NCBI GenBank assembly: GCA_017308595.1
Contig: JAFKER010000006.1
Span: 248,001 to 312,000 of the forward strand
DNA: 64,000 bases
Direction of reading: 5' to 3'
Origin: Afipia sp.
Lineage (GTDB): Bacteria > Pseudomonadota > Alphaproteobacteria > Rhizobiales > Xanthobacteraceae
A program made the position numbers and the translations under genes. This document shows, one piece after another, positions 1-10,086 of the stretch. Within the stretch, counting starts at the first letter, position 1. Each line of letters starts with the position of its first letter. The notes under the pieces are model-generated. The model was not told where the DNA came from. It saw nothing but the letters and a program-made list of their open reading frames with translations, and did not search any database.

Positions 1-423
1 GTAAGCGACGAGTTTGGCGGTGGTGTGCTGACCTTGCGAGAACGGCGCCGCGAACGCACGGATCTGGCTGCTGAACGCGAACATCAATGTCGCAACCAGC
101 AGCAGCCACGGCACCAGCGGGCGAAAGCCGCCGTCGCCGAGCCAGATCAGCAGCAGCGCGCCAATGCCGCCGCCGATCAATCCGATAATCGCGAACGGAA
201 GCATTTCGCGGAAGTAGGTACGAACCTCCGAACGGTAGGCTGCAACGCTGGCGAGATTGGCCGGAGTCAACGCAACCGCGCTGGTGGCGTTGGCATCGAG
301 GGTCGGCAGACCGCTCGCGACCAGAGCCGCGAAGGTGATGAACGTGCCGCCGCCGGCAATGGCATTGATCGTGCCCGCGGCGAATCCCGCCACCGCCAGC
401 ACAACGATCTGAAAAAGAGTCAC
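1..423 (-). CDS. TauE/SafE family membrane permease (partial, 3' end missing)
   Basis: The reverse strand reads 141 uninterrupted codons from a GTG at 423 out of the window edge. The N-terminus is hydrophobic and carries a glycine-rich turn (GTINAIAGGG), then TSAVALTPANLAS, a layout typical of TauE/SafE (DUF81) sulfite or organosulfonate exporters, which are inner-membrane proteins of about 250 residues. A second membrane segment rich in I, G and L follows near residues 60-80. The GTG start was chosen because a GAAGGGA ribosome-binding sequence sits about 6 bases upstream. It lies 157 bases downstream of the Lrp-type regulator on the same strand and may be cotranscribed or controlled by it. 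The substrate cannot be told from the sequence. Confidence 0.8.
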   Translation of the reverse strand, partial: MTLFQIVVLAVAGFAAGTINAIAGGGTFITFAALVASGLPTLDANATSAVALTPANLASVAAYRSEVRTYFREMLPFAIIGLIGGGIGALLLIWLGDGGFRPLVPWLLLVATLMFAFSSQIRAFAAPFSQGQHTTAKLVAY

Positions 424-579
424 GTCAGTCCCTTCACGCAAGAGGGCGCGAGGGAAGCGCCCGGCGAAGGGTCTTTAGAACAACGTGGGATAAAGGAAAA
501 TGCCGTGCGCCGAATGCCATCCATGTTTCTGTGTCGTCTCGGCCTTCGCGGACGACATAAACTGAAGGCCCTGAACAGC

Positions 580-1077
580 TCAGCCTTGCGAGACTTTTAA
601 TTCCAGCGGCACGTCCGGCGCGTTCTTGGAATTGTGCAGCACCAGCGAGGTCCGCACGTTGCGCACATGCGGAGCAGCGGTGAGATGGGAGACGAAGTTC
701 TGAAACGTCCCCATGTCCGGGGCGACGCATTTCAGAATGAAGTCGATCTCGCCCGACAGCATCCAGCATTCGCGGACCAGCGGCTCCTTGCGCACGAAAT
801 CCTCGAAAGCCCGCAAATCGGCATCCGCCTGGCTGGACAGATGGACCGAGGCAAACACCGTCACCTCGAAGCCGAGCGGGGCAGGATTGAGCAGCCCGCG
901 ATAGCCGAGGATGTAGCCTTCTTCCTCCAGCGTCCGCACCCGGCGCAGGCAGGGCGGCGGGGAAATCCCGACCCGCTTGGCCAGTTCCACATTGGTGATC
1001 CGGCCATCAGCCTGAATCTCATGGAGTATTTTCAGGTCGATTTCGTCGAGGCTCTTTGACACGCGTGTCTCATCCAT
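580..1077 (-). CDS. Lrp/AsnC family transcriptional regulator
   Basis: This 165-residue protein has the usual two parts of the Lrp/AsnC family: an N-terminal winged helix-turn-helix (about residues 12-60, with ITNVELAKRVGIS and CLRRVRTLEEEGYI) and a C-terminal RAM ligand-binding domain (about 70-150, with the family-typical pattern around VRECWMLSGEIDFILK). Length and start agree with the family. It lies divergent from trxB across a 251-base gap. In other Rhizobiales, as far as I recall, an lrp-type gene sits next to trxB and lsrB in the same order, so the arrangement looks ancestral. Lrp proteins of this size usually sense amino acids and often control a neighbouring exporter; the TauE-like gene downstream on the same strand would fit, but that is inference. 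Confidence 0.9.
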   Translation of the reverse strand: MDETRVSKSLDEIDLKILHEIQADGRITNVELAKRVGISPPPCLRRVRTLEEEGYILGYRGLLNPAPLGFEVTVFASVHLSSQADADLRAFEDFVRKEPLVRECWMLSGEIDFILKCVAPDMGTFQNFVSHLTAAPHVRNVRTSLVLHNSKNAPDVPLELKVSQG

Positions 1078-1196
1078 GGGCTGGGGATTGGCCGGCCGGG
1101 TTTCGGACTGTTCTAGCCATCGAACACCGGTTGCGCAATTTTATTTCGCGCGACAGCCTATCTTCCGGCTAGCTGGGGAAAATTTCGCCATAGGGG

Positions 1197-1212
1197 TTGC
1201 ATATCTTGCATA
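1197..1212. promoter_or_regulatory. Direct repeat TTGCATA-TC-TTGCATA in the lrp/trxB divergent region
   Basis: Two identical 7-base units (TTGCATA) separated by TC lie in the divergent intergenic region, about 120 bases before trxB and 120 before the lrp-type gene. Spaced 9 bases apart they could be a binding site for the Lrp-type regulator or part of the trxB promoter. This is only a visible repeat, with no known consensus behind it. Confidence 0.25.
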
Positions 1213-1250
1213 GCTCGCTGGATGGCCTACATTCAGACATGCACTTTTAA

Positions 1251-2294
<1,044 letters not shown>

Positions 2295-2296
2295 CC

Positions 2297-3220
2297 ATGC
2301 CTCGAACACGCGATGGATTAAGCGATATGGACTGGGACAAGCTGAAGGTCTTTCACGCGGCGGCCGAAGCGGGAAGCTTTACCCACGCAGGCGAACAGCT
2401 CGGGCTGTCGCAATCGGCGGTCTCCCGTCAGGTCAGCGCGCTGGAGCAGGAACTGGCAGTGTCGCTGTTTCACCGCCATGCGCGCGGACTGATCCTCACC
2501 GAACAGGGCGATCTTCTGTTCCGCACCGCACATGACGTGTTCATGCAGTTGCAGGCGGCGCGCGCCAAACTGACCGACAGCCGCGAGCGGCCGAGCGGTG
2601 ACCTCAAAGTCACCACCACACCAGGTGTCGGCATCAACTGGCTGATTCCGCGGCTCGGCGAATTCACCGCGCTTTATCCCGACATCCGCATTTCGCTGAT
2701 CGTCACCGACGAGGAGCTCGACTTGTCGATGCGCGAGGCCGATGTGGCGATCCGCACCCGCAAGCCGACCCAGCCGGATCTGATCCAGCGCAAGCTGTTC
2801 TCGATGGGCTTTCATGCCTATTGCTCGCCGGAATACGTCAAGCGCCACGGCACCCCGCGCACGCTCGACGAACTGGACGCGCACCGGATCATCGTCCTCA
2901 GCGATATGAACGTGCCGCAGCACCTGCAAAACCGGAACTGGCTGGTTGAGGCCAACCGCAACGGCTCAGGCCCGCGCGACGCCGTGTTCAAGGTCAACAA
3001 TATTCTGGGCCTTGTGCGCGCCTGCCAGCAGGGTCTCGGGATTGCTGCACTGCCAGATTATCTGGTCGAGGATAACAACCGTCTCGTGCAGCTGTTCAGC
3101 GAGGCCGACTCGATTCAATTGGATACGTATTTTGTCTATCCCGAAGAATTGAAGTCTGTCGCGCGCGTGCAGGTTTTCCGTGATTTTATCGTGAGTAAGG
3201 CGCAGCGCTGGCCATCGTGA
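2297..3220 (+). CDS. lsrB: LysR-type regulator, LsrB/VtlR-like
   Basis: A LysR-type transcription factor of 307 residues: N-terminal winged HTH (roughly residues 10-70, with FHAAAEAGSFTHAGE and LSQSAVSRQVSALE) and a C-terminal periplasmic-binding-like effector domain. Position directly after trxB is the context of LsrB in Sinorhizobium and VtlR in Brucella/Agrobacterium, regulators of redox balance, envelope and small RNAs; the symbol rests on this context and on overall resemblance. Cysteines that could serve redox sensing are visible in AYCSPEY and RACQQG. Start choice: ATG 2297 is preceded by GGCGGAG within the trxB end; a GTG at 2291 and an ATG at 2327 (start of DWDKLKVF) are alternatives. 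Confidence 0.8.
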   Translation: MPRTRDGLSDMDWDKLKVFHAAAEAGSFTHAGEQLGLSQSAVSRQVSALEQELAVSLFHRHARGLILTEQGDLLFRTAHDVFMQLQAARAKLTDSRERPSGDLKVTTTPGVGINWLIPRLGEFTALYPDIRISLIVTDEELDLSMREADVAIRTRKPTQPDLIQRKLFSMGFHAYCSPEYVKRHGTPRTLDELDAHRIIVLSDMNVPQHLQNRNWLVEANRNGSGPRDAVFKVNNILGLVRACQQGLGIAALPDYLVEDNNRLVQLFSEADSIQLDTYFVYPEELKSVARVQVFRDFIVSKAQRWPS

Positions 3221-3438
3221 CGGCAGCCTTGCGGGTTCAAACAGTCGTTTGAGCCCGCATCCTGAGCATGACTGACATACCGGGATCGGCGTTGTCGGGA
3301 GGGGAAGTGGCGGACCATACTCTGCCCACACTGATTGAGCGTTTTGCGCACTGTCCCCCTCCTCCAGCGAAACGCGCGCTCAGTTATCCCTCTTGGAAGG
3401 TGATTGTGTCGGCCTCACGTGGCCAAAAACTAAACAGG

Positions 3439-3464
3439 CCGGGCTCTTTAGCCCGGTCTTTTTT
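3439..3464 (+). terminator. Rho-independent terminator
   Basis: A 7-base-pair stem (CCGGGCT / AGCCCGG) with loop CTTT is followed by TCTTTTTT. It lies 218 bases after the lsrB stop, so it ends either a long trxB-lsrB tail or a separate small RNA. Confidence 0.85.
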
Positions 3465-3534
3465 CATGCGTTGACAATGCAGCTCGTTCAAACCACTCTC
3501 ACCGCATGATCTTGCAGTCATCCGCAATGCTGTC

Positions 3535-3558
3535 GAAAAAAGGTCCCCGTCCGGGGAC
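3535..3558 (-). terminator. Rho-independent terminator on the reverse strand
   Basis: On the reverse strand GTCCCC-GGAC-GGGGAC is followed by CTTTTTT. No gene on that strand ends here; the next feature upstream in that direction is the start of the DapA-family gene on the other strand, so it would end a short antisense or small RNA of about 100-150 bases. Confidence 0.65.
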
Positions 3559-3603
3559 TGGAGATCGACGCGCGCGCTAATTGCCTCGCCAATGCTTGAT
3601 CCC

Positions 3604-3635
3604 AAACCCCGCCGCGAGGTCGGGGTTTTGTTTTG
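3604..3635 (+). terminator. Rho-independent terminator or attenuator before the DapA-family gene
   Basis: AAACCCCG (3604-3611) pairs with CGGGGTTT (3621-3628), loop of 9, followed by TGTTTT. It ends 36 bases before the ATG at 3671, which leaves almost no room for a separate promoter, so it may act as an attenuator of the downstream gene or end a small RNA starting near 3480. Confidence 0.7.
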
Positions 3636-3670
3636 TCCCGTCTCCGGCCTTGCCTGATGGAGATGGACCA

Positions 3671-4612
3671 ATGACCGACCTTCGATCCCAACTGCGGGGC
3701 CTGTGGCTGCCGCTGATCACACCTTTTCGCAACGGAGAACTCGACAACACGTCGCTGCGGCGGCTGGTCCGGCACTACTGCACGTTGCCGATCGATGGAC
3801 TGATTCTCGCTGCCACCACGGGCGAAGGCCTGACGCTTTCGGCTGAGGAGACTGCGCAGCTGGTCGCCGTTGTACGCGACGAAGCGACCGGCATTCGCGA
3901 GGCGCTGCCGATTTGCCTTGGTTTGTCGGGCAGCGATACACGGCGACTGACGGATACACTCACAAGAACCGCCGCGTGGCCGATCGATGGCTATCTGATC
4001 TCCTGCCCTTACTATTCACGGCCGACACAAGCCGGAATGATCCGGCACTTCGGCGCACTGGCCGACGAGGCAACCCATCCGGTGATGATCTACAACATTC
4101 CCTACCGGACCGGCGTCAATCTCGGCAATGACGCGATGCTGCAACTCGCAGAACATCCAAACATTGTCGGGTTGAAGGACTGCTGCGCCATCCGCGCGCA
4201 GTCGGTTGAACTGCAGCGCAGGCGCCCGGCCCGCTTCGCCGTATTGACCGGCGAAGACGCACAAACCTACGACGCACTGGCAGACGGCGCGGACGGCGCC
4301 ATTCTCGCATCGGCCCATATCGAAACCGGCGCATTTGCTTCGGTTGTCCGGTTACTGGCCGCGGGCGACCGCGATGCTGCGCTGATCCACTGGCAGACAG
4401 TGTCTCATTTAACGAAGCTGCTGTTTTCCGAACCGAGCCCTGCGCCGATCAAGCACTGGTTATGGCGGATCGGCCTGATCGACAGCCCCGAACTGCGCCT
4501 TCCGATGACGGAGGTCAGCCCGGAGCTTGCCGTACGGCTCGATCGAGAAATTGCAAGCCGCGCTAATGCAGCCGCAACCGCGACAGCCGGAGCGCATTTC
4601 CGATCACGCTGA
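3671..4612 (+). CDS. DapA-family aldolase (4-hydroxy-tetrahydrodipicolinate synthase-like)
   Basis: A 313-residue class I aldolase of the DapA/NanA family. Visible hallmarks are T49-T50-G-E, the YNIPYRTG motif with Y141 and R146, and Schiff-base K169 in GLKDCC; these correspond to T44/T45, Y133, R138 and K161 of E. coli DapA. The C-terminus has the DapA-like [14 protein letters not shown]. True DapA condenses pyruvate with aspartate semialdehyde for lysine synthesis; the N-terminal AATTGEG and the isolated position away from lysine genes leave room for a related 2-keto acid aldolase. Start ATG 3671 is preceded by GGAGATGG and follows a terminator hairpin; a TTG further upstream would run through that hairpin and was rejected. 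Its last 50 bases overlap the end of copA on the opposite strand. Confidence 0.82.
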   Translation: MTDLRSQLRGLWLPLITPFRNGELDNTSLRRLVRHYCTLPIDGLILAATTGEGLTLSAEETAQLVAVVRDEATGIREALPICLGLSGSDTRRLTDTLTRTAAWPIDGYLISCPYYSRPTQAGMIRHFGALADEATHPVMIYNIPYRTGVNLGNDAMLQLAEHPNIVGLKDCCAIRAQSVELQRRRPARFAVLTGEDAQTYDALADGADGAILASAHIETGAFASVVRLLAAGDRDAALIHWQTVSHLTKLLFSEPSPAPIKHWLWRIGLIDSPELRLPMTEVSPELAVRLDREIASRANAAATATAGAHFRSR

Positions 4613-6977
4613 CCGACGACAGCGCCATGGCCGCCGCACCCAGCATCGGTGACAACAGGATGCCGAACACCGGATAGAGCACGCCCGCTGCCACCGGAAT
4701 TCCCCCGGCGTTGTAGAGGAACGCGAATACAAGGTTCTGGCGGATGTTGCGCATGGTGGCGCGCGACAACTGCCGGGCCTCCACAAGCCCCATCAGGTCG
4801 CCGCGCAAGAGAGTGATGCCCGCACTCTCGATGGCAACGTCCGTGCCGCTGCCCATGGCAATGCCGACATCCGCGGCTGCCAGCGCCGGAGCATCGTTGA
4901 TGCCGTCGCCGGCCATCGCCACCACCCGGCCCTCGCCGCGCAGCTTGGTCACCACATCGCCCTTGCGCTCCGGCAGGACATCGGCCTCGACCTCGGTGAT
5001 GCCAAGGGTTTTCGCTACCGCTTGAGCCGTTGTCACGTTGTCGCCGGTCAGCATGACAATGCGCAAACCGTTCGCGCGCAACTGCTTCAGCGCTTCAGGC
5101 GCGCTGGGCTTCACCGGATCAGCAATGGCGATGACGCCTGACGCACGGCCATCAACAGCGACATAGATCGCGGTCGCGCCGCGCTCGCGCTGTTCGCGCG
5201 CATCTTTCTCCAGCGCAGCCGTATCGATGTTCGCCTGCTGCATGATCACGGCATTACCGATCACAATACGCCGGGCGTCGACCATGCCTACCGCGCCTTT
5301 GCCGACCGGCGAATCGAAGTCCTGCACATCGCTGAGTGCGAGACCTTCGTCCTTCGCAGCGTTCAGGATCGCGAAGGCCAGCGGATGTTCGCTGGCCCGC
5401 TCCACGCTGGCAGCGAGCCGCAGCAATTCAGCACGTTCAATCCCATCGGCCGCGACGACCGCAACGACCTTCGGCTTGCCCTCGGTCAGCGTGCCGGTCT
5501 TGTCGATCACCAATGTGTCGACCTTTTCCATCCGCTCCAGCGCTTCGGCATCGCGGATCAGAATGCCGGAACGCGCGCCGCGCCCGACACCCACCATGAT
5601 CGACATCGGCGTTGCCAGACCGAGCGCGCAGGGACACGCAATAATGAGCACCGTCACTGCGGCGACCAGCGCGTAAGTGAAGCGCGGCTCCGGACCGAAA
5701 ACGGCCCATGCAGCAAACGCAGCCAGTGCCGCGGCGATCACCACGGGCACGAACCAGCCCGCAACCTGATCGGCCAGGCGTTGCACGGGTGCGCGCGAGC
5801 GCTGTGCCCGCGCCACAAGATCGACAATACGCGCCAGCATGGTGTCGCGGCCGATTTTCTCGGCGCGCACCACAAGTCCGCCGCTCTGGTTGACCGTGCC
5901 GCCGATCACCTTGGCGCCCACGGCTTTCTTCACCGGCATCGATTCACCGGTGACGAGAGATTCATCGACCAGAGAGGAGCCTTCCGTCACCACGCCATCG
6001 ACCGGCACTTTTTCGCCGGGACGCACGCGCAGCAGATCGCCCACCGCAATGGCGTCGATCTCGATGTCTTCATCGCCCTGCGCGCCAATGCGCCGCGCAG
6101 TCTTCGGTGCAAGGCCAAGCAACGCGCGGATCGCACCCGACGTTTGCGCACGGGCGCGCAGTTCGAGTACCTGGCCCAGCAACACAAGAACCGTGATGAC
6201 GGCAGCGGCTTCGAAATACACCGCGACCGCGCCGTGATGATCGCGGAAGGCCTGCGGAAACACCTGCGGCGCGAGCGTCGCCACCACGCTGTAGATATAG
6301 GAAACACCCGTACCCATGGCGATCAGCGTGAACATGTTGAGGTTGCGCGTCTTCAATGACTGCCAGCCACGCACGAAGAACGGCCATCCCGCCCACAACA
6401 CCACCGGCGTCGCCAATGCGAAGCCGAGCCAGTTCGCGGCCTGCGTTTCCAGCAGATGAATGCCGCCCAGATGTGCGGTCATATCGACCACAAACACCGG
6501 CAATGTCAGTGCAAGCGCGATCCAGAACCGCCGCGTCATGTCGATCAGTTCAGGATCGGGCTTGTCGTCCAGCGACACAGTTTCAGGCTCGAGCGCCATG
6601 CCGCAGATCGGGCAGCTTCCCGGCCCGACCTGACGCACCTCCGGATGCATCGGACAGGTGTAGATCGTGCCTTCAGGCAGTTTCTCTTCCGGCCGGGATG
6701 ATTTCGGCGCCAGATACTTTTCCGGATCGCCTTCGAACTTGGTGCGACAGCCTCCGGAGCAGAAGAAATAATCCTGCCCCTTGTATGCAAAGCGATGCTT
6801 GGCGGTCGCGATGGTGACGGTCATGCCGCAAACGGGATCGATCGCCTTGCCGGCTTGATCTGCGTCAGTGTGCCCTTGGCTTTCTGCGTGGGAATGATGG
6901 TGCGTGTGAGCGTGGTTGCGGCCGTGGCCGCCACAGCAACTGCCCGCCTGTTTTTCCTGATTCCCCGATGACGCCAT
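4563..6977 (-). CDS. copA: Copper-exporting P1B-type ATPase
   Basis: An 804-residue inner-membrane ATPase that exports Cu(I). In order it has a Cys/His-rich N-terminal tail (SCCGG, then a His cluster at 22-30), a YHS domain (about 45-93, DPVCGM and FFCSGGC), a heavy-metal-binding domain (105-131, YTCPMHPEV and CPICGM), transmembrane segments, the actuator TGES (344-347), the CPC metal site (448-450), the phosphorylation site D492 in DKTGT, SEHP (529-532) and GDGIND (690-695). YN and MALSS in the last helices match Cu(I) P1B-1 pumps. The classical N-terminal CxxC copper domain is replaced by YHS plus the metal-binding domain. ATG 6977 follows AAGGA; a TTG at 6998 is less likely. It is divergent from csoR across a CsoR operator. 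Confidence 0.95.
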   Translation of the reverse strand: MASSGNQEKQAGSCCGGHGRNHAHTHHHSHAESQGHTDADQAGKAIDPVCGMTVTIATAKHRFAYKGQDYFFCSGGCRTKFEGDPEKYLAPKSSRPEEKLPEGTIYTCPMHPEVRQVGPGSCPICGMALEPETVSLDDKPDPELIDMTRRFWIALALTLPVFVVDMTAHLGGIHLLETQAANWLGFALATPVVLWAGWPFFVRGWQSLKTRNLNMFTLIAMGTGVSYIYSVVATLAPQVFPQAFRDHHGAVAVYFEAAAVITVLVLLGQVLELRARAQTSGAIRALLGLAPKTARRIGAQGDEDIEIDAIAVGDLLRVRPGEKVPVDGVVTEGSSLVDESLVTGESMPVKKAVGAKVIGGTVNQSGGLVVRAEKIGRDTMLARIVDLVARAQRSRAPVQRLADQVAGWFVPVVIAAALAAFAAWAVFGPEPRFTYALVAAVTVLIIACPCALGLATPMSIMVGVGRGARSGILIRDAEALERMEKVDTLVIDKTGTLTEGKPKVVAVVAADGIERAELLRLAASVERASEHPLAFAILNAAKDEGLALSDVQDFDSPVGKGAVGMVDARRIVIGNAVIMQQANIDTAALEKDAREQRERGATAIYVAVDGRASGVIAIADPVKPSAPEALKQLRANGLRIVMLTGDNVTTAQAVAKTLGITEVEADVLPERKGDVVTKLRGEGRVVAMAGDGINDAPALAAADVGIAMGSGTDVAIESAGITLLRGDLMGLVEARQLSRATMRNIRQNLVFAFLYNAGGIPVAAGVLYPVFGILLSPMLGAAAMALSSVSVIGNALRLSRLRLH

Positions 6978-6993
6978 CGCCCCAATCCTTGCT

Positions 6994-7023
6994 TGCAATC
7001 TATACCCTATAGGGGTATATAGT
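6994..7023 (+). promoter_or_regulatory. Probable csoR promoter
   Basis: TTGCAA (6994-6999) and TATAGT (7018-7023) are separated by 18 bases and match sigma-70 type boxes at 4/6 and 5/6. The expected transcript start falls at or next to the csoR ATG at 7029, so the csoR message would be leaderless. The CsoR operator fills the spacer. On the other strand TATAGA (7003-6998) could be the -10 box of copA. Confidence 0.5.
7001..7019. promoter_or_regulatory. CsoR operator between copA and csoR
   Basis: TATACCCTATAGGGGTATA is a near-perfect palindrome of the GC-tract type known for CsoR operators (TATACC, central TA step, GGGGTATA). It overlaps the spacer of the csoR promoter and the -10 region on the copA side, so one site could repress both genes until copper binds CsoR. 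Confidence 0.8.
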
Positions 7024-7028
7024 ACGGC

Positions 7029-7304
7029 ATGCGACAGGAAATCAAGTCATCGTGCCTGAAAAGGCTGAAACGGATCGAAGGTCAGGTTCGCGGTTTAGCG
7101 AGCATGGTCGAAGATGATCGTTACTGCATCGACATCGTCACGCAGATCGCGGCGGCGCGCACGGCGTTGCGGCGTGTGGAGGAGGAAATCCTGCGTGACC
7201 ACGTCGCGCATTGCGTGGAACATGCGATTCATTCGGGCGACAAAGCCGATCAGCGCCGCAAGATCGCCGAACTGATGGATGTCGTGAGCCGCGCGGATCG
7301 CTAG
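7029..7304 (+). CDS. csoR: Copper-sensing repressor CsoR
   Basis: A 91-residue all-helical DUF156 repressor. The metal ligands follow the CsoR pattern: C33, then 24 residues, H58, then 3 residues, C62. The Cys at the last position distinguishes Cu(I)-sensing CsoR from formaldehyde- or nickel-sensing FrmR/RcnR, which have His there. The N-terminal basic stretch ([13 protein letters not shown]) is the conserved DNA-contact region. It is divergent from copA with a palindromic operator of CsoR type between them, so it most likely represses copA and itself when copper is scarce. No Shine-Dalgarno sequence is visible and a -10 box ends 5 bases before the ATG, suggesting leaderless translation. Confidence 0.93.
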   Translation: MRQEIKSSCLKRLKRIEGQVRGLASMVEDDRYCIDIVTQIAAARTALRRVEEEILRDHVAHCVEHAIHSGDKADQRRKIAELMDVVSRADR

Positions 7305-7569
7305 AAAACGACAGGAACCATGACCTGTTCACAACATGGTTGATCGCACATTATCCATTTCGTGCTGGCGATTGACGATCTGTTCATCACAGTAACGCCT
7401 GCGATGCAGCGGTTTCCCGGCTCGTTCGCCTTGTGCACATTTTCCGCCGGGGCACGCATGATTACGCACGGCCGCATCGATCAAACATCGGTCTGTGCAT
7501 TTACAGGTTCTTACGCAATTCCACTTACCTGCCCAAGCGACTGTTTTGTAATCGCGTGCAGGCTGTTCG

Positions 7570-9981
7570 ATGTTCAAGATCTACAATTGTATCGCCACCG
7601 CCCATGATTTGTGGCTCGTGGGCCTCGCGGCCATCATTTGCACGCTTGCTTCGCTCGCCGCCATGAGCCTGCTCCGGCACGCACGGCACGCAACGCGCCA
7701 GATGCGTCCGATCTGGCTCTCCATCTCCGCGATTTCGACCGGGTTCGGCATCTGGTCGACGCATTTCATCGCGATGCTCGCCTATTCGCCCGGCGTTCCG
7801 AGCGCCTACAACATCGCGCTCACCGCGCTGTCGCTCGCCGCGGCGATTCTGCTCACGGCAGCTGGTCTTGCCATGGCAATGCTGCCGTCATGGCGGCCAG
7901 GCCCCTGGCTTGGCGGCGCCGTTGTCGGCGGCGGGATCGCCACCATGCATTATCTCGGCATGGCGGCGTTCCAGATCGGCGGCATCATCCTGTGGGATTC
8001 GACGCTGGTTGCGGCTTCCATCCTGCTCGGCACGTTGATCGGCGCAGTTGCGCTGCCTGCGGGCCTGTATGACAACTCGCCGCGCTGGCGCATCGCTGGC
8101 GCGCTGCTTTTGACGCTGGCGATCTGCAGCCATCATTTCACCGCCATGGGTGCCCTCTCGATCATTCCCGATCCGACGGTTTCCATCCCGCAAACCGCCA
8201 TTCCGACCGGCTGGCTTGCCGTCGGCGTCGCCGTATCCAGCTTCTCCATCATTCTGCTGGCGCTCGGCGCCGCAGCACTCGATATCCGCGATCAGCGGCG
8301 ATCGCTCCGCGAGGCAGATCGCATGCGCAGCCTCGCCGACGCCGCGGTCGAAGGCTTGGTGGTCGTCGACGGCCGCGTCACGGTGACCGTCAATACAAGT
8401 TTCGCAAAGCTCGTCGGATTACCGCCCGAAAAACTGGTGGGCACCCCGCTCGACGTCTATATCCCCGATGCGGGCGTGCGCGAGGCCCTGAGTACAAGGC
8501 CAAACGAACTGCTCGAGACTGAGCTGCGGCGTGCCGACGGCGCGATGATCCCCATCGAACTGATCTGGCGTCCGATCGATTTCGCCGGACACGCTCATTA
8601 CGTGATCGCCGTCCGCAACTTGCAGGCGCGCAAGCAGGCCGAACAGCACATCCGCTATCTTGCGCACCACGATGCACTCACCTCGCTGCCGAACCGCAGC
8701 GCGTTTCATGCGCGGCTCGATCATGAGATCGCCGCGACAAAGGACACAGGACAGAAGTGCGCGGTACTCTGCTTCGACCTCGACCGCTTCAAGGAAGTCA
8801 ACGACCTCTTTGGACATGCCGCGGGCGACAAGGTGCTGCAATCGGTTGCTTCATGCGCAACTGCGATCCTCGAAAAGAACTGCATGGTGGCCCGCCTTGG
8901 CGGCGACGAGTTCGCCATTCTGTTTCCGGGGCTGGCGAATCCGGCGGATGCCGGACAGCTCGCCGAAAATCTTCTCGAAGCCCTGCGGCCCGATGACGGC
9001 AAATCCGACACCGACAACATGACGTCATGCAGCGTCGGCATCGCGATCTATCCGGATGACGCCGATAGCCGCGAGTCTCTGCTCACCCATGCCGACACCG
9101 CGCTCTATCGTGCCAAGATGGAAGGCCGCGCCACCTATCGGTTCTTCGAAGCCAAGATGGCAGCAGAAGTCCTCGACCGGCGCGTGCTGGAGCATGATCT
9201 GCGCCAGGCCGTGACGCGCGAGGAATTCCAGCTGGTTTACCAGCCGCAAAACGACATTCAAACGAACCAGGTGATCGGGTTCGAGGCGCTGCTGCGCTGG
9301 ACTCACAAGACCCGCGGATCGATCTCCCCGGCGCTTTTTATCCCGATCGCGGAAGAAACCGGCGCCATCCTCGGCATCGGGGAATGGGTGCTGCGCGAAG
9401 CATGCAAGCAGGCTGCAAGCTGGCCGAAGCCGCTGACCATCGCTGTCAACGTCTCCGCCGTGCAGATCTACAGCGATAATTTCGTGCAGCTGGTGCATGA
9501 GGTGCTGCTTGAAACCGGCCTCCCGCCGAACCGGCTCGAACTCGAAATCACGGAAACCGCGCTGGTGCGCGATCTCAACCGCGCGCTGACCACGCTCCGG
9601 CGCATCAAGGCGCTCGGCGTGCACATCGCGATGGACGATTTCGGCACCGGCTATTCATCGCTGTCGAATTTGCGTGCGTTCCCGTTCGACAAGATCAAGA
9701 TCGACGGATCGTTCATCAAATCGGTCAACACCAACGAACAGGCGGCAACCATCGTGCGCGCGGTGCTGGGTCTCGGCCGCGGCCTCGGCCTGCCGGTGCT
9801 GGCGGAAGGCGTCGAGACGCCGGCTGAACTGGCGTTCCTGCAATCCGAACTGTGCAATGAGGTTCAGGGTTATCTGGTCGGCCGGCCTGCTCCGATCGCG
9901 ACTTTCACGGCGCTCACCCATGCCGACAACGTACCGACGAGCGCCGACGAGATTCACGTCCGGCTGGCGAAATCCGCCTGA
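7570..9981 (+). CDS. MHYT-PAS-GGDEF-EAL cyclic-di-GMP protein
   Basis: An 803-residue membrane protein. The first ~245 residues form a seven-helix MHYT sensor with the repeated HFIAM, MHYLGM and HHFTAM motifs, proposed for this family to bind copper or a gas ligand. A PAS domain (about 255-355), a GGDEF domain (about 365-530, intact GGDEF near 444-448) and an EAL domain (about 540-790, intact EALLRW near 572) follow. Both catalytic signatures are preserved, so it could make or degrade cyclic di-GMP; no RxxD inhibitory site is seen before GGDEF. It stands alone, 265 bases after csoR. That upstream gap has no clear promoter or terminator. Confidence 0.93.
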   Translation: MFKIYNCIATAHDLWLVGLAAIICTLASLAAMSLLRHARHATRQMRPIWLSISAISTGFGIWSTHFIAMLAYSPGVPSAYNIALTALSLAAAILLTAAGLAMAMLPSWRPGPWLGGAVVGGGIATMHYLGMAAFQIGGIILWDSTLVAASILLGTLIGAVALPAGLYDNSPRWRIAGALLLTLAICSHHFTAMGALSIIPDPTVSIPQTAIPTGWLAVGVAVSSFSIILLALGAAALDIRDQRRSLREADRMRSLADAAVEGLVVVDGRVTVTVNTSFAKLVGLPPEKLVGTPLDVYIPDAGVREALSTRPNELLETELRRADGAMIPIELIWRPIDFAGHAHYVIAVRNLQARKQAEQHIRYLAHHDALTSLPNRSAFHARLDHEIAATKDTGQKCAVLCFDLDRFKEVNDLFGHAAGDKVLQSVASCATAILEKNCMVARLGGDEFAILFPGLANPADAGQLAENLLEALRPDDGKSDTDNMTSCSVGIAIYPDDADSRESLLTHADTALYRAKMEGRATYRFFEAKMAAEVLDRRVLEHDLRQAVTREEFQLVYQPQNDIQTNQVIGFEALLRWTHKTRGSISPALFIPIAEETGAILGIGEWVLREACKQAASWPKPLTIAVNVSAVQIYSDNFVQLVHEVLLETGLPPNRLELEITETALVRDLNRALTTLRRIKALGVHIAMDDFGTGYSSLSNLRAFPFDKIKIDGSFIKSVNTNEQAATIVRAVLGLGRGLGLPVLAEGVETPAELAFLQSELCNEVQGYLVGRPAPIATFTALTHADNVPTSADEIHVRLAKSA

Positions 9982-10009
9982 CGGCCATGGCCTGAGGATT
10001 GGGGAGGAA

Positions 10010-10086
10010 TGGTACAGTTGGGTGGGATCGAACCACCGACCTCCGGATCCACAATCCGGCGCTCTAACCAGCTGAGCTACAACTGC
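10010..10086 (-). tRNA. tRNA-His (GTG anticodon)
   Basis: Read on the reverse strand, the 77-base gene gives a full cloverleaf: acceptor GCAGTTG paired with CAACTGT, D-arm AGCTC...GAGC, anticodon loop with GTG (ATTGTGGA), T-arm GGTGG-TTCGATC-CCACC, and encoded CCA. The base before position 1 is T, so no G-1 is encoded; the first acceptor pair is G-U and the discriminator is A. Lack of G-1 with A73 is the known peculiarity of alphaproteobacterial tRNA-His. Confidence 0.96.

Larger units (their letters stand above)
3221..3670. other. Gene-free interval with three intrinsic terminators
   Basis: These 450 bases contain no credible protein gene. They hold a CCCCCTCCTCC tract (about 3355-3365) that could pair with Shine-Dalgarno sequences, a rightward terminator at 3439-3464, a TTGACA hexamer at 3471-3476, a leftward terminator at 3535-3558 and a second rightward terminator at 3604-3635 ending 36 bases before the DapA-family gene. 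The pattern suggests one or more small RNAs or a transcribed leader. Confidence 0.45.

Noticed and set aside
3330-3640. tmRNA (ssrA) in the gap before the DapA-family gene
   Set aside because: No tag-coding sequence ending in Ala-Ala and no tRNA-like acceptor with CCA could be found; only terminators and possible small RNAs remain.
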